47,916 nucleotides of DNA from Limosilactobacillus avistercoris (GTDB lineage Bacteria > Bacillota > Bacilli > Lactobacillales > Lactobacillaceae): the NCBI RefSeq assembly GCF_014836425.1, contig NZ_JACSQW010000014.1, positions 1 through 47,916 on the forward strand, read 5' to 3'. Both the position numbers and the translations under genes were made by a program. Shown in pieces: positions 26,198 through 33,091 of the stretch (positions are counted from its first letter, which is position 1; the number at the start of each line of letters is the position of its first letter). A model generated the notes under the pieces. That model ran no database searches. It worked only from the letters and a program-made list of their open reading frames with translations, and was not told the DNA's origin.

Positions 26198-27533
26198 CCT
26201 ATTTGAAAAATATGACGGTAGTTCCCGTGATTTCCTTTTTTCCCAAAAAATGGCCAAAATTAAGATTCCATCAGTAGCAATGATTGATAATGGCTTTTTG
26301 CCTGATGATGTTGACTCACCATTTAAGTACTTCTGTAATTTAAATGATGACCATGATCCACTCTACTTTGATCAACTTAAGATTCCGTACTATTGGCGGA
26401 TCTTGAGTACTGGCGAAAGTGGTCAGATTTATGATTTAGACAAAATGAAAGCGCGAATTATTTACAGTGCAACGGATAATTCCCGCTTTGTTAAAGAAGT
26501 CCAGTGGTTTAATGATGTTGGGACGACATCATGGGTTGATCACTACAATAACCATGGCCACCTTTTTGCTAAGACCTATTATCAAGATGGAAAAGCAACT
26601 TACCGAAAATACTTTAATAATCATGGTCAGACCGTAATTGAGTGGAATTTTGCGGCTGAAGATCTCTTCTTGGATGTGAAGGGACTCCATCGGCACTTTA
26701 CGTCATTGGCTAAGTTTGTAACCTTCTACCTCCAATTCCGTAAATATAACTTGGATCACGTCTTCTATAACTCGCTGAGTCATCCGCTATGGGTGATGGA
26801 TGAATTACCGGCTGGTGGAACAGATACCCTATTTTGGAATGAGGATACTGGTGCAACGATTCCTGGTAATATGCAATACCTTCTTAACAAAAATACGCGA
26901 ACAAAGCACATTGTTTTCCAGAAGTACCGTGATTGGGTTCGTCGGCGAGAATTATTCCCTGAAGGAACTGGTAATGTAGCTGATTTTCATTACTTGGGGA
27001 TGATTTATCCTCATCCACGAGGAAATAAACTTCAACCGCGGATTTTAATTATGACTAATTCTGATGAAATTGAACATTTGGATCAATTGGTAAATGCAAT
27101 GCCAAATATTGAATTCCGGATTGCTGCAGTAACAGAAATGTCTGGGAAATTATTGGCATTTGGTGAACGACCAAATGTTGAAGTTTATCCAAATGTTAGT
27201 CGTAAGCGAGCCTTACAGTTATTAAAAGACTGTGATATTTACCTTGATATTAATCATGGTAGTGAAATTCTTGATAGTGTTCGGGCGGCATTTGAACAAA
27301 ATATGTTAATTCTTGGCTTTAAGGATACTCTTCATGAGCCGCAATTTGTTGCTCCACAAAACGTCTTTGAGTCTAATCAAGCTCAGCAGATGACCCAAAC
27401 AGTCTTAACAGCATTGCTCAAACCAGCGCTAATGAAGAAACTAATTGATACTCAACGTGAATATGCTAATGATTCAACTGTTGAACAGTATAAAGAAGTG
27501 ATTGGGGCGATAACGGATGGCAAAGCAAGATAA
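26190..27533 (+). CDS. gtfB: Accessory Sec glycosylation stabiliser GtfB
   Basis: This 447-residue GtfB (TagE-like) protein is the non-catalytic partner that binds acceptor peptide for GtfA. It has the opening I-N-L-F-E-K-Y-D...S-S-R-D-F-L-F-S-Q-K-M-A and the central W-Y/W-F...D-H-Y-N...G-H-L-F-A-K-T-Y segment typical of the family. Its nucleotide-binding C-terminal domain is degenerate relative to GtfA. ATG 26190 overlaps the end of gtfA and has GGAGGAATTG upstream. The next small ORF starts within its last codons, so translation is coupled. Confidence 0.92.
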   Translation: MINLFEKYDGSSRDFLFSQKMAKIKIPSVAMIDNGFLPDDVDSPFKYFCNLNDDHDPLYFDQLKIPYYWRILSTGESGQIYDLDKMKARIIYSATDNSRFVKEVQWFNDVGTTSWVDHYNNHGHLFAKTYYQDGKATYRKYFNNHGQTVIEWNFAAEDLFLDVKGLHRHFTSLAKFVTFYLQFRKYNLDHVFYNSLSHPLWVMDELPAGGTDTLFWNEDTGATIPGNMQYLLNKNTRTKHIVFQKYRDWVRRRELFPEGTGNVADFHYLGMIYPHPRGNKLQPRILIMTNSDEIEHLDQLVNAMPNIEFRIAAVTEMSGKLLAFGERPNVEVYPNVSRKRALQLLKDCDIYLDINHGSEILDSVRAAFEQNMLILGFKDTLHEPQFVAPQNVFESNQAQQMTQTVLTALLKPALMKKLIDTQREYANDSTVEQYKEVIGAITDGKAR

Positions 27534-27703
27534 TAATAATGAGTCAATGATAGAAAAGCATGCCCTTGATCGGTTAAACCATGTTGAAAAGGAACACCGG
27601 AAGGCATATGCAAAAAAAGCCTGAAAAGTTTAGTCCCGCTAAAATTATCATGGGAATTATTCTAATCGTTGTTCTTTTGACCTCATTAGTAAGCATTCTC
27701 TAG
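27517..27703 (+). pseudogene. Small membrane protein (Asp4/SecE-like), split by an A-tract frameshift
   Basis: Two overlapping frames are present. ATG 27517 gives 35 residues (M-A-K-Q-D...K-A-Y-A-K-K-A, stop TGA 27622-27624). ATG 27608 gives 31 residues (M-Q-K-K-P-E-K-F-S-P-A-K) with a hydrophobic helix to TAG 27701-27703. They meet at a run of seven A (27612-27618). With six A the frames join into one 61-residue protein: a charged helix followed by one C-terminal transmembrane segment, like the Asp4/Asp5 (SecE/SecG-like) proteins that end accessory Sec operons. It could be a frameshifted pseudogene, a slippage-controlled gene, or two peptides. Confidence 0.55.
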
Positions 27704-27738
27704 TTATAAGGAGTACTAGATAGTTAATCTCTTTTGAA

Positions 27739-27792
27739 AACTTACAATAAGTTAGTATATCCTATTGACTTTTAGTAATTATCATGTAGAAT
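27739..27792 (+). promoter_or_regulatory. Promoter region of the cysteine-transporter operon
   Basis: TTGACT (27765-27770), a 16-bp spacer and TAGAAT (27787-27792) would start transcription near 27799, about 26 nt before the leader ORF. Upstream lies CTTACAATAAGTTAGTATA (27741-27759), 18 of 19 identical to the rpsN promoter segment 18789-18807, and the wider repeat AACTT-ACAAT-AAGTT (27739-27753). It may be an operator or a second promoter. Confidence 0.6.
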
Positions 27793-27824
27793 TTAGGTAA
27801 TTAATCACGAAGGGAGTTCAGATT

Positions 27825-27938
27825 ATGCAGAGTTTTGCCATGCCAAAAGAAGTTTGTCTTGCTTGTTGCAGTGTTTGTAACAAGACTTTTGGTGTGGAAA
27901 AATTCAGTAATTTGTACTCTAGTAAATGGTTGAGATAA
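27825..27938 (+). CDS. Cysteine-rich leader peptide (37 aa)
   Basis: ATG 27825 has AGGGAG (27811-27816) at an ideal 8-nt spacing. The peptide reads M-Q-S-F-A-M-P-K-E-V-C-L-A-C-C-S-V-C-N-K and ends at TAA 27936-27938. Cys codons stand at positions 11, 14, 15 and 18: four within eight codons, mixing TGT and TGC. An intrinsic terminator follows 26 bp later, ahead of a cysteine-type ABC transporter, so I read it as an attenuation leader peptide that senses Cys-tRNA charging. The alternative is a small metal-binding protein (C-x-x-C-C-x-x-C), but nothing else about the peptide suggests a stable fold. Confidence 0.72.
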   Translation: MQSFAMPKEVCLACCSVCNKTFGVEKFSNLYSSKWLR

Positions 27939-28008
27939 GTGTTTATTTTGACTGCTCATAAACTAGGCTTACAATTCTGGATTTGGAATTGCAAGCCTTT
28001 TTTATTTT
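27843..28008 (+). promoter_or_regulatory. Candidate cysteine-responsive attenuator (pause hairpin, antiterminator, terminator)
   Basis: CCAAAAG (27843-27849)/CTTTTGG (27886-27892) enclose CTTGTTGC (27862-27869)/GTAACAAG (27877-27884): a hairpin spanning all four Cys codons. AGGCTTACAATTC (27965-27977)/GAATTGCAAGCCT (27986-27998) plus a T run is a strong terminator. CAGTAATTTGTACTCTAGT (27905-27923) is complementary, with small bulges, to ACTAGGCTTACAATTCTG (27962-27979), so it can capture the terminator's 5' arm. A ribosome stalled at Cys codons would leave 27905-27923 free and allow readthrough. Confidence 0.7.
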
Positions 28009-28045
28009 AACTTCGCGGTAAAAAAGGAGAGAGGATGATCTATCG

Positions 28046-28705
28046 ATGGATTGGACGATAATCCAGCAAAGCCTACCCAATTTCGTCCAGGGATTTAAAT
28101 TAACCCTGTGGCTTTCACTGGTTGGGATTGTTGGATCGATTATTGTTGGTATCATTACGAGTTTGATTCAGTACTTTCGGATCCCGGTATTACGCCGGAT
28201 GTTCGGGATTTACGTTGAGGTTGCACGAAATACCCCCTTACTAATTCAGCTATTTTTCCTGTACTATGCATTTCCGGTAATGGGGATTAAGATGACAGCT
28301 GAGACCTGTGGGATTATCGGTTTGATTTTCCTCGGTGGTGCATACATGGCTGAGGGATTTACCGGTGGTTTCAACGGGGTGAGCCAAACCCAGATTGACG
28401 CGGGAGAGGCACTGGGGATGAACCAGTACCAACTTGCCTGGTATGTCGTCTTGCCCCAAGGCTTATCGTTGAGTGTTCCGGCATTGGCAGCGAACATTAT
28501 TTTCCTAATTAAGGAAACATCAATCTTTTCTGTAATCGCCATCCCGGAACTAACCAACACCGCCTTGGACTTGATCGGGATGTACTACCGGTCCAACGAA
28601 TACCTGTTGATGTTGGTAATCGCCTACGCAATTATCATGATTCCAGTAATCTTACTACTTGATTGGCTTGAAAGGAGGGTCCGTTATGGCGCATTCGGGG
28701 ATTAG
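28046..28705 (+). CDS. Amino acid (cyst(e)ine-type) ABC transporter permease 1
   Basis: This HisM-family permease (219 residues, about five helices) has the EAA-type loop D-A-G-E-A-L-G-M-N-Q-Y-Q...V-V-L-P-Q-G near 115-140, which docks to the ATPase. The N-terminal polar-amino-acid permease signature V-E-V-A-R-N-T-P-L-L-I-Q-L is at about 57-69. ATG 28046 follows GGAGAGAGG. It overlaps the second permease by 20 bp. With that gene, an ATPase and a binding protein it forms a complete uptake system under the upstream leader. Confidence 0.92.
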   Translation: MDWTIIQQSLPNFVQGFKLTLWLSLVGIVGSIIVGIITSLIQYFRIPVLRRMFGIYVEVARNTPLLIQLFFLYYAFPVMGIKMTAETCGIIGLIFLGGAYMAEGFTGGFNGVSQTQIDAGEALGMNQYQLAWYVVLPQGLSLSVPALAANIIFLIKETSIFSVIAIPELTNTALDLIGMYYRSNEYLLMLVIAYAIIMIPVILLLDWLERRVRYGAFGD

Positions 28706-29366
28706 TGTTCTCTTTGAAGGGACGAACTTTACCCGACTAATGGGCGGCCTGTGGACGTCGGTTTGGATCGCGGTTGTTTCCCTAGTGATTGGTCTTTTGA
28801 TTGGGACAATCTTTGGCCTTCTGCGGACCATGCGGAGTCGGATTATCCGCTTCATCCTCTTGTTATACCTTGAATTTTTCCGGATTGTCCCGACGGTAGT
28901 CCTCTTGTTCCTGGTTTACTACATCTTGCCACGGCAATTTGATATTAACCTCCCGGCAACCTGGATGGCAGTCTTAGCGTTTTCCCTGTGGGTTGCTGCT
29001 GAATTTAGTGACATCGTTCGGGGAGCGCTTGAATCGGTTCCCCAACACCAGCGAGAATCTGGCTTAGCGTTGGGCTTGAACCAATGGCAACTTTTCCGTT
29101 ATGTCTTGCTTTCCCAAGCAATCCAGCTTGAATTGCCGGCAACCATTAATTTGGCTACCCGGGTGATCAAGACGACTTCGCTGTTGCTGATGATTAGCGT
29201 TATGGATGTAATTAATGTCGGCCAACAGATTATTGAGGCGAATAACCAGACACACCCAACCGGAATCTTCTGGGTGTACGGGTTAATCTTTATCCTCTAC
29301 TTTATTGTTGATTACCCATTATCACTATGGTCAAAGCACTTAACCGCAAAGGCAGAACGAAAATAG
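28686..29366 (+). CDS. Amino acid (cyst(e)ine-type) ABC transporter permease 2
   Basis: This is the second membrane subunit, 226 residues from ATG 28686 (M-A-H-S-G-I-S), preceded by AAAGGAGGG. L-E-F-F-R-I-V-P-T-V-V-L-L-F and the EAA loop E-S-G-L-A-L-G-L-N-Q-W-Q-L are present. The frame is open a little further upstream, but that part has no ribosome site. The overlap with permease 1 suggests translational coupling and a heterodimeric channel. The sequence contains no cysteine. Confidence 0.92.
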   Translation: MAHSGISVLFEGTNFTRLMGGLWTSVWIAVVSLVIGLLIGTIFGLLRTMRSRIIRFILLLYLEFFRIVPTVVLLFLVYYILPRQFDINLPATWMAVLAFSLWVAAEFSDIVRGALESVPQHQRESGLALGLNQWQLFRYVLLSQAIQLELPATINLATRVIKTTSLLLMISVMDVINVGQQIIEANNQTHPTGIFWVYGLIFILYFIVDYPLSLWSKHLTAKAERK

Positions 29367-29378
29367 GCAGGTGGAATT

Positions 29379-30119
29379 ATGACGGAAGAAATTCTAAAAG
29401 TTGAACATTTAAATAAGTTTTATGGTGATTGGCAAGTCCTCCACGACATTAACTTTGATCTCAAGAAGGGTGAAGTTGTGACCCTTCTTGGACCGTCTGG
29501 TTCGGGGAAGAGTACCTTGATCAGGACGCTCAATGGTCTTGAACCATTCCGGAAAGGAAGTATTTACTTTAAAGGAAAGAAAATTGATCCGACCCCGAAG
29601 GAATGGCAGAAGTTGCGTCAAGAAATCGGGATGGTTTTCCAGAGTTACGATCTTTTCCCGAACTTGACTGTGTTGGACAACATTCTCCTGGCACCAACTA
29701 AGGTTCAAGGACGGAACCGCGCGGATGTTAAAAAGGAAGCGATGGAGCTCTTGGACCGGGTCGATCTAGCAGACCAAGCTAATTCGTACCCCCGGCAATT
29801 ATCCGGTGGACAAAAGCAACGGATCGCCATCGTTCGGGCATTGGCGATGCATCCTGAATTGATGCTCTTTGACGAAGTGACCGCATCACTAGATCCCGAA
29901 ATGGTCCGTGGAGTTCTCGAAATTATTAAGGAGTTATCTGATCGTGATCACATGACGATGATCATTGTGACCCACGAAATGAACTTTGCTGCCCAGATTG
30001 CGGACCGGGTCCTGTTCTTAGAGAATGGCCGGATCCTGGAAGAAACCCCAGGAAAGCAATTCTTTGAACACCCACAAACCGCCAGAGCAGCAGAATTCTT
30101 ATCAAGTATGGAATTTTAG
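29379..30119 (+). CDS. Amino acid ABC transporter ATP-binding protein
   Basis: The 246-residue ATPase has Walker A G-P-S-G-S-G-K-S-T (38-46), Q-loop V-F-Q-S near 87, signature L-S-G-G-Q (141-145), Walker B L-M-L-F-D-E (161-166) and the switch His in V-T-H-E-M. It belongs to the GlnQ/HisP group (polar amino acid transport). It starts 12 bp after permease 2. It contains no cysteine, which is unusual and fits a transporter needed when cysteine is scarce. Confidence 0.95.
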   Translation: MTEEILKVEHLNKFYGDWQVLHDINFDLKKGEVVTLLGPSGSGKSTLIRTLNGLEPFRKGSIYFKGKKIDPTPKEWQKLRQEIGMVFQSYDLFPNLTVLDNILLAPTKVQGRNRADVKKEAMELLDRVDLADQANSYPRQLSGGQKQRIAIVRALAMHPELMLFDEVTASLDPEMVRGVLEIIKELSDRDHMTMIIVTHEMNFAAQIADRVLFLENGRILEETPGKQFFEHPQTARAAEFLSSMEF

Positions 30120-30134
30120 GAAGGAAGAGTTAAG

Positions 30135-30989
30135 ATGAAGAAGATTAATTGGAAGAAAATTATTGCCGGTGCCCTTACCGTAGCCGGCGCAGTCGCTTTA
30201 CTTGCCGGATCAAGCTACGTTAAGCCAACTACCGCCAGTGCCGCAAGTAACTCAAGTTCTGTTTCCGCCATTAAGAAGCGGGGAACGCTCCGGGTCGCTG
30301 TCTTTGGTGACTTACCTCCATATGGTTGGGTAAACAAAGACGGTAAGCGGGTTGGTTATGATGTCGAGTTAGCCCGTCAAATGGCCAAGGATCTTGGAGT
30401 AAAGCCAAAGTTCATCCAAGTTAACGCCAATAACCGGGTGGATACTTTGAACTCCAACAAGGCCGATATCGTTTTGGCTAACTTCACCGTTACCCCAGAA
30501 CGGAAGAAGGTCGTTGATTTCGCTAAGCCTTACATGAAGGTTTCTGTTGGTGTCGTTTCTCCTAAGAAGAAGGCCATCACCAAGGTTAGCCAATTGAAGG
30601 GTAAAAAAGTCATCGTTACCAAGGGAACTACTGCTGAAAACTACTTCACCAGTAAGCAACCCGGCGTTCAACTCTTAAAGTTTGACTCCAAGACCCAACA
30701 ATTCAATGCCTTGAAGAATAACCGTGCTGCTGCCTTGGCCGATGATAACTCTTACCTCTATGCTTGGGTAAAGAAGAACCCGAAGTATACTGTTGGTATC
30801 AAGAGCATCGGTCCTAAGCAATACATTTCCCCAGCCGTTAAGAAAGGTAACAAGTCCCTCCTCGATTGGTCCAACAAGGAAATCACCAAGTTAACCAAGA
30901 AGGGCTTCTTCACCCAAGACTACAACAGCCAATTAAAGCCTTACTTCGGCAGCGAAGTAAAGCCGGGAGATATTGTGTTGGATAAGTAG
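30135..30989 (+). CDS. Cysteine/cystine-binding protein (CjaA/BspA-like)
   Basis: The 284-residue protein has a signal peptide (K-K-I-N-W-K-K, hydrophobic to about 25, A-S-A cleavage near 34-36) but no lipobox cysteine, and indeed no cysteine anywhere. R-V-A-V-F-G-D-L-P-P-Y-G-(W)-V, A-N-F-T-V-T-P-E-R-K-K-V-V-D-F, K-G-T-T-A-E-N-Y-F-T, the D-D-N...A-W-V-K segment and P-A-V-K-K-G match the Campylobacter CjaA-type cysteine receptor region by region. The strongly basic, non-lipidated form recalls BspA of L. fermentum, a cystine-uptake surface protein held by charge. It is the last gene of the operon. Confidence 0.87.
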   Translation: MKKINWKKIIAGALTVAGAVALLAGSSYVKPTTASAASNSSSVSAIKKRGTLRVAVFGDLPPYGWVNKDGKRVGYDVELARQMAKDLGVKPKFIQVNANNRVDTLNSNKADIVLANFTVTPERKKVVDFAKPYMKVSVGVVSPKKKAITKVSQLKGKKVIVTKGTTAENYFTSKQPGVQLLKFDSKTQQFNALKNNRAAALADDNSYLYAWVKKNPKYTVGIKSIGPKQYISPAVKKGNKSLLDWSNKEITKLTKKGFFTQDYNSQLKPYFGSEVKPGDIVLDK

Positions 30990-31105
30990 GGTGTGAGCCA
31001 GCATAGAGCCTGCGGAAAGTTAGCAATTTCTCCTGGCGAACACGTTTCGGCTAGGTTGCCTAGGATTGCTAGTCGGAGATCGCGGTCACAACAATGCCTA
31101 TCTCA
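30990..31105 (+). repeat. Modular palindromic repeat, copy 4 (3'-truncated)
   Basis: TGTGA (30992-30996)/TCACA (31086-31090) enclose TAGCAAT (31021-31027)/ATTGCTA (31065-31071) and TCCTGGC (31031-31037)/GCCTAGGA (31058-31065). The opening GTGTGAGCCAGC and the phrase GCGGAAAG resemble copy 1 (GTGCGAGCCAGC, GCGGAAAG). It begins right after the binding-protein stop and lacks the long tail motif. Confidence 0.7.
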
Positions 31106-31113
31106 ACCAAAAT

Positions 31114-31158
31114 AAAAACCAGTCAGCAATTTTTACGTTGTTGACTGGTTTTTATTTA
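31114..31158 (+). terminator. Bidirectional terminator between transporter operon and antitoxin gene
   Basis: AAAAACCAGTCA (near 31115-31126) pairs with TGACTGGTTTTT (31142-31153), with A/T tracts on both sides, so it can end the rightward transporter operon and the leftward antitoxin gene. Confidence 0.9.
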
Positions 31159-31434
31159 TTTAAAATTATCCCAATAATCATCAGTTGATTTAACAATTGG
31201 ATCATCGGGAAGGACATTCATGCCAATTAACTTATCCCGGGCAATTGCAAAGTCTAACGAGTTCTCTTTACCATGTGTCGCATCAAGGAGAGTATCTAAT
31301 TCACCTTTAGAAAAGATCGCAACTGCTTTTTGCTTTGTACGGGTAATAAGAATTGTTTGCTTGTCTTCGCTGACTTGGTCAAGGTAATTGTTAAGGTGTT
31401 TTTTAAAGTTAGCTTCAGTGGTTGTAATCGCCAT
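31156..31434 (-). CDS. Phd/YefM-family antitoxin, no adjacent toxin
   Basis: The 92-residue protein starts M-A-I-T-T-T-E-A-N-F-K-K-H-L-N-N-Y-L-D-Q-V, the Phd/YefM DNA-binding fold, followed by T-I-L-I-T-R...A-V-A-I-F-S and an acidic C-terminus (D-D-Y-W-D-N) suited to toxin binding. AAGGATG is 8 bp before ATG. The expected YoeB/Doc-like toxin gene is absent: the gene is followed by a terminator and preceded by the dipeptidase terminator. It is either a solitary regulator or the remnant of a TA pair. Confidence 0.85.
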   Translation of the reverse strand: MAITTTEANFKKHLNNYLDQVSEDKQTILITRTKQKAVAIFSKGELDTLLDATHGKENSLDFAIARDKLIGMNVLPDDPIVKSTDDYWDNFK

Positions 31435-31452
31435 GCTAATCGCATCCTTATG

Positions 31453-31464
31453 TGTAATATTACA
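31453..31464. promoter_or_regulatory. Palindromic operator upstream of the antitoxin
   Basis: TGTAATATTACA is a perfect 12-bp palindrome lying 19 bp before the antitoxin start and overlapping a possible -10 (TAATAT). YefM-type antitoxins autoregulate through TGT...ACA palindromes, so this is a reasonable operator. Confidence 0.5.
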
Positions 31465-31479
31465 ACCTATTTTAAACCA

Positions 31480-31513
31480 AAAAAAGCGCCGATAATAAGC
31501 CTATCAGCACTTT
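31480..31513 (-). terminator. Terminator after the dipeptidase gene
   Basis: On the minus strand GTGCTGATA (near 31509-31501) pairs with TATCGGCGC (near 31494-31486, one wobble), followed by seven T residues. It ends the leftward pepD transcript before the antitoxin promoter. Confidence 0.8.
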
Positions 31514-31525
31514 ATCTTTATCCCA

Positions 31526-32929
31526 TTACAGATTCTCATCCGTCTTAAAGTTCAATTCACAATAATCGGTCATCTTAGTAATCAATTCTAGAGCTAAGTT
31601 CTTGTAAGCCGTCAAAGTATCGGTAGCAAACTTGTCGCTTTGGTCATTCAAGTAATCGGTCAATGCATCACCATGCAATGTAGGAACTGTCTCGTCCGTC
31701 ACCCGAATAAGCTTTTGAGCAGCGCTGTTCCGTTCTTTTTGAACATCCCGGAGAAGGGGAAGGAAGTCGTGGAGGTGACTATCAACCAGGACACTAGCAT
31801 GCTTGAAGATCCAGTAAGCTGAATTTAATTGAGCTGGTAATTTTCCGCGGCCATATGGGGCAGGAAGCTTCGTGATCCCATTAAAGAATGGGACATAGGT
31901 ACTTTCGTTAGCAACTCCCATGGCGAGCCAGTGGATGCTTGGACCCTTTCGTCCAGTTTGGAGAACGTGTGATTCCTGTGTCTTTGCCAGGCTGATTGGC
32001 CGGTACTTATGAGCGTTCGGACCATCAGTGAGTGGATCAAATTTGGTTCCTTCATAGTGGTTGCTCAAGTAGTTTTGGGCATCAATAACTGAAAGTAAAC
32101 GATCCGGCTTCATCAAGAATGGCAATTCGGTTGATTCTGGAGTTTCGTCGCTAGCTTGGCTTGGACTGAACATCTGGTGACCAATCCAGACTCGTGGTTC
32201 ACTGTAGATTGCGTCGGAACGATCCGCGGTTCCAAAGATCTTACGGAAATTAAATGTGCTTGGGTCGGGGTTCAAGTGGTTCTTTTCGACAAACTCTTGG
32301 ATCCCAGGTTGGAACATGAAGTTGTCCGGATCGTTGAAGTCGATTTCTTGGATTGCCAATTGGTTAGCAACTACCGCGTAGCAATCATCCGGGATCCGTT
32401 GGGCAACCCAGTAGTGCCCCGCACCGGTTTCAAAGTACCAGGCTTCATCATCATCGGCGAATAGGACACCATTTGTTTCGCCAGTTCCGTACTTGGCAAT
32501 CAGGCTACCCAGGCGGAGAACCCCTTCACGGGCAGTTTTTACAAATGGCAATACAACGGTGACCATTGCTTCCTCGTTCACCCCGTTCTTTACCAGTGGG
32601 TCCGCACCAAGGACTAGGCTATTGGAGTAGGCACTTTCGGTCGCACTCATTGCAACACCGTATTCGTTAATCCCGTCTTCTTCGAACAGCCCATACTTGT
32701 CCGTCCATTCTGGAGTAGCGGAATAACGGGCACTATCGTCTGGTAAGTCGATTTCAAGCTTAGTTTCTTTTGAAGTAAACTTTCGTGGAACCGCACCATG
32801 TGGGTGGATTACCATGTGCTTTGGCCAGGCAGCCTTGGCATCTTCGTTTCGCCCAATCATGATTGAGCCGTCAATGCTGGCTTTTTTCCCAATCAAAATA
32901 CTCGTACATGCGGATAATTTGTTTGGCAT
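31526..32929 (-). CDS. pepD: C69-family dipeptidase
   Basis: The 467-residue cytosolic Ntn-hydrolase hydrolyses a broad range of dipeptides. M-P-N-K-L-S-A-C-T-S-I-L-I-G-K-K-A-S provides the nucleophile Cys8 (family members expose it as the N-terminal residue after processing), and D-G-S-I-M-I-G-R-N-E-D is the next conserved block. Ribosome site AAAAGGGG precedes ATG. The length is normal for PepD/PepDA. It is monocistronic with its own terminator. It supplies amino acids from peptides, in keeping with the amino-acid-dependent lifestyle. Confidence 0.93.
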   Translation of the reverse strand: MPNKLSACTSILIGKKASIDGSIMIGRNEDAKAAWPKHMVIHPHGAVPRKFTSKETKLEIDLPDDSARYSATPEWTDKYGLFEEDGINEYGVAMSATESAYSNSLVLGADPLVKNGVNEEAMVTVVLPFVKTAREGVLRLGSLIAKYGTGETNGVLFADDDEAWYFETGAGHYWVAQRIPDDCYAVVANQLAIQEIDFNDPDNFMFQPGIQEFVEKNHLNPDPSTFNFRKIFGTADRSDAIYSEPRVWIGHQMFSPSQASDETPESTELPFLMKPDRLLSVIDAQNYLSNHYEGTKFDPLTDGPNAHKYRPISLAKTQESHVLQTGRKGPSIHWLAMGVANESTYVPFFNGITKLPAPYGRGKLPAQLNSAYWIFKHASVLVDSHLHDFLPLLRDVQKERNSAAQKLIRVTDETVPTLHGDALTDYLNDQSDKFATDTLTAYKNLALELITKMTDYCELNFKTDENL

Positions 32930-33091
32930 ATCTAAAACCCCTTTTAAAATTAATTTATCTCACCATTTTAAGAAACGGTGACACTATCCTTACTATCGTT
33001 ACCTCAATTATACACCGCACTACTTAGCAAAGATTGGAAAAAGCATTTTATTTTTAAGTATCAATATATAACTAACGCTTTTTAAAATTAC

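Noticed and set aside
27799-28045. T-box riboswitch upstream of the cysteine transporter
   Set aside because: There is no T-box sequence (AGGGTGGnACCGCG) and no specifier-stem arrangement; the leader is only about 210 nt with a translated Cys-rich ORF.
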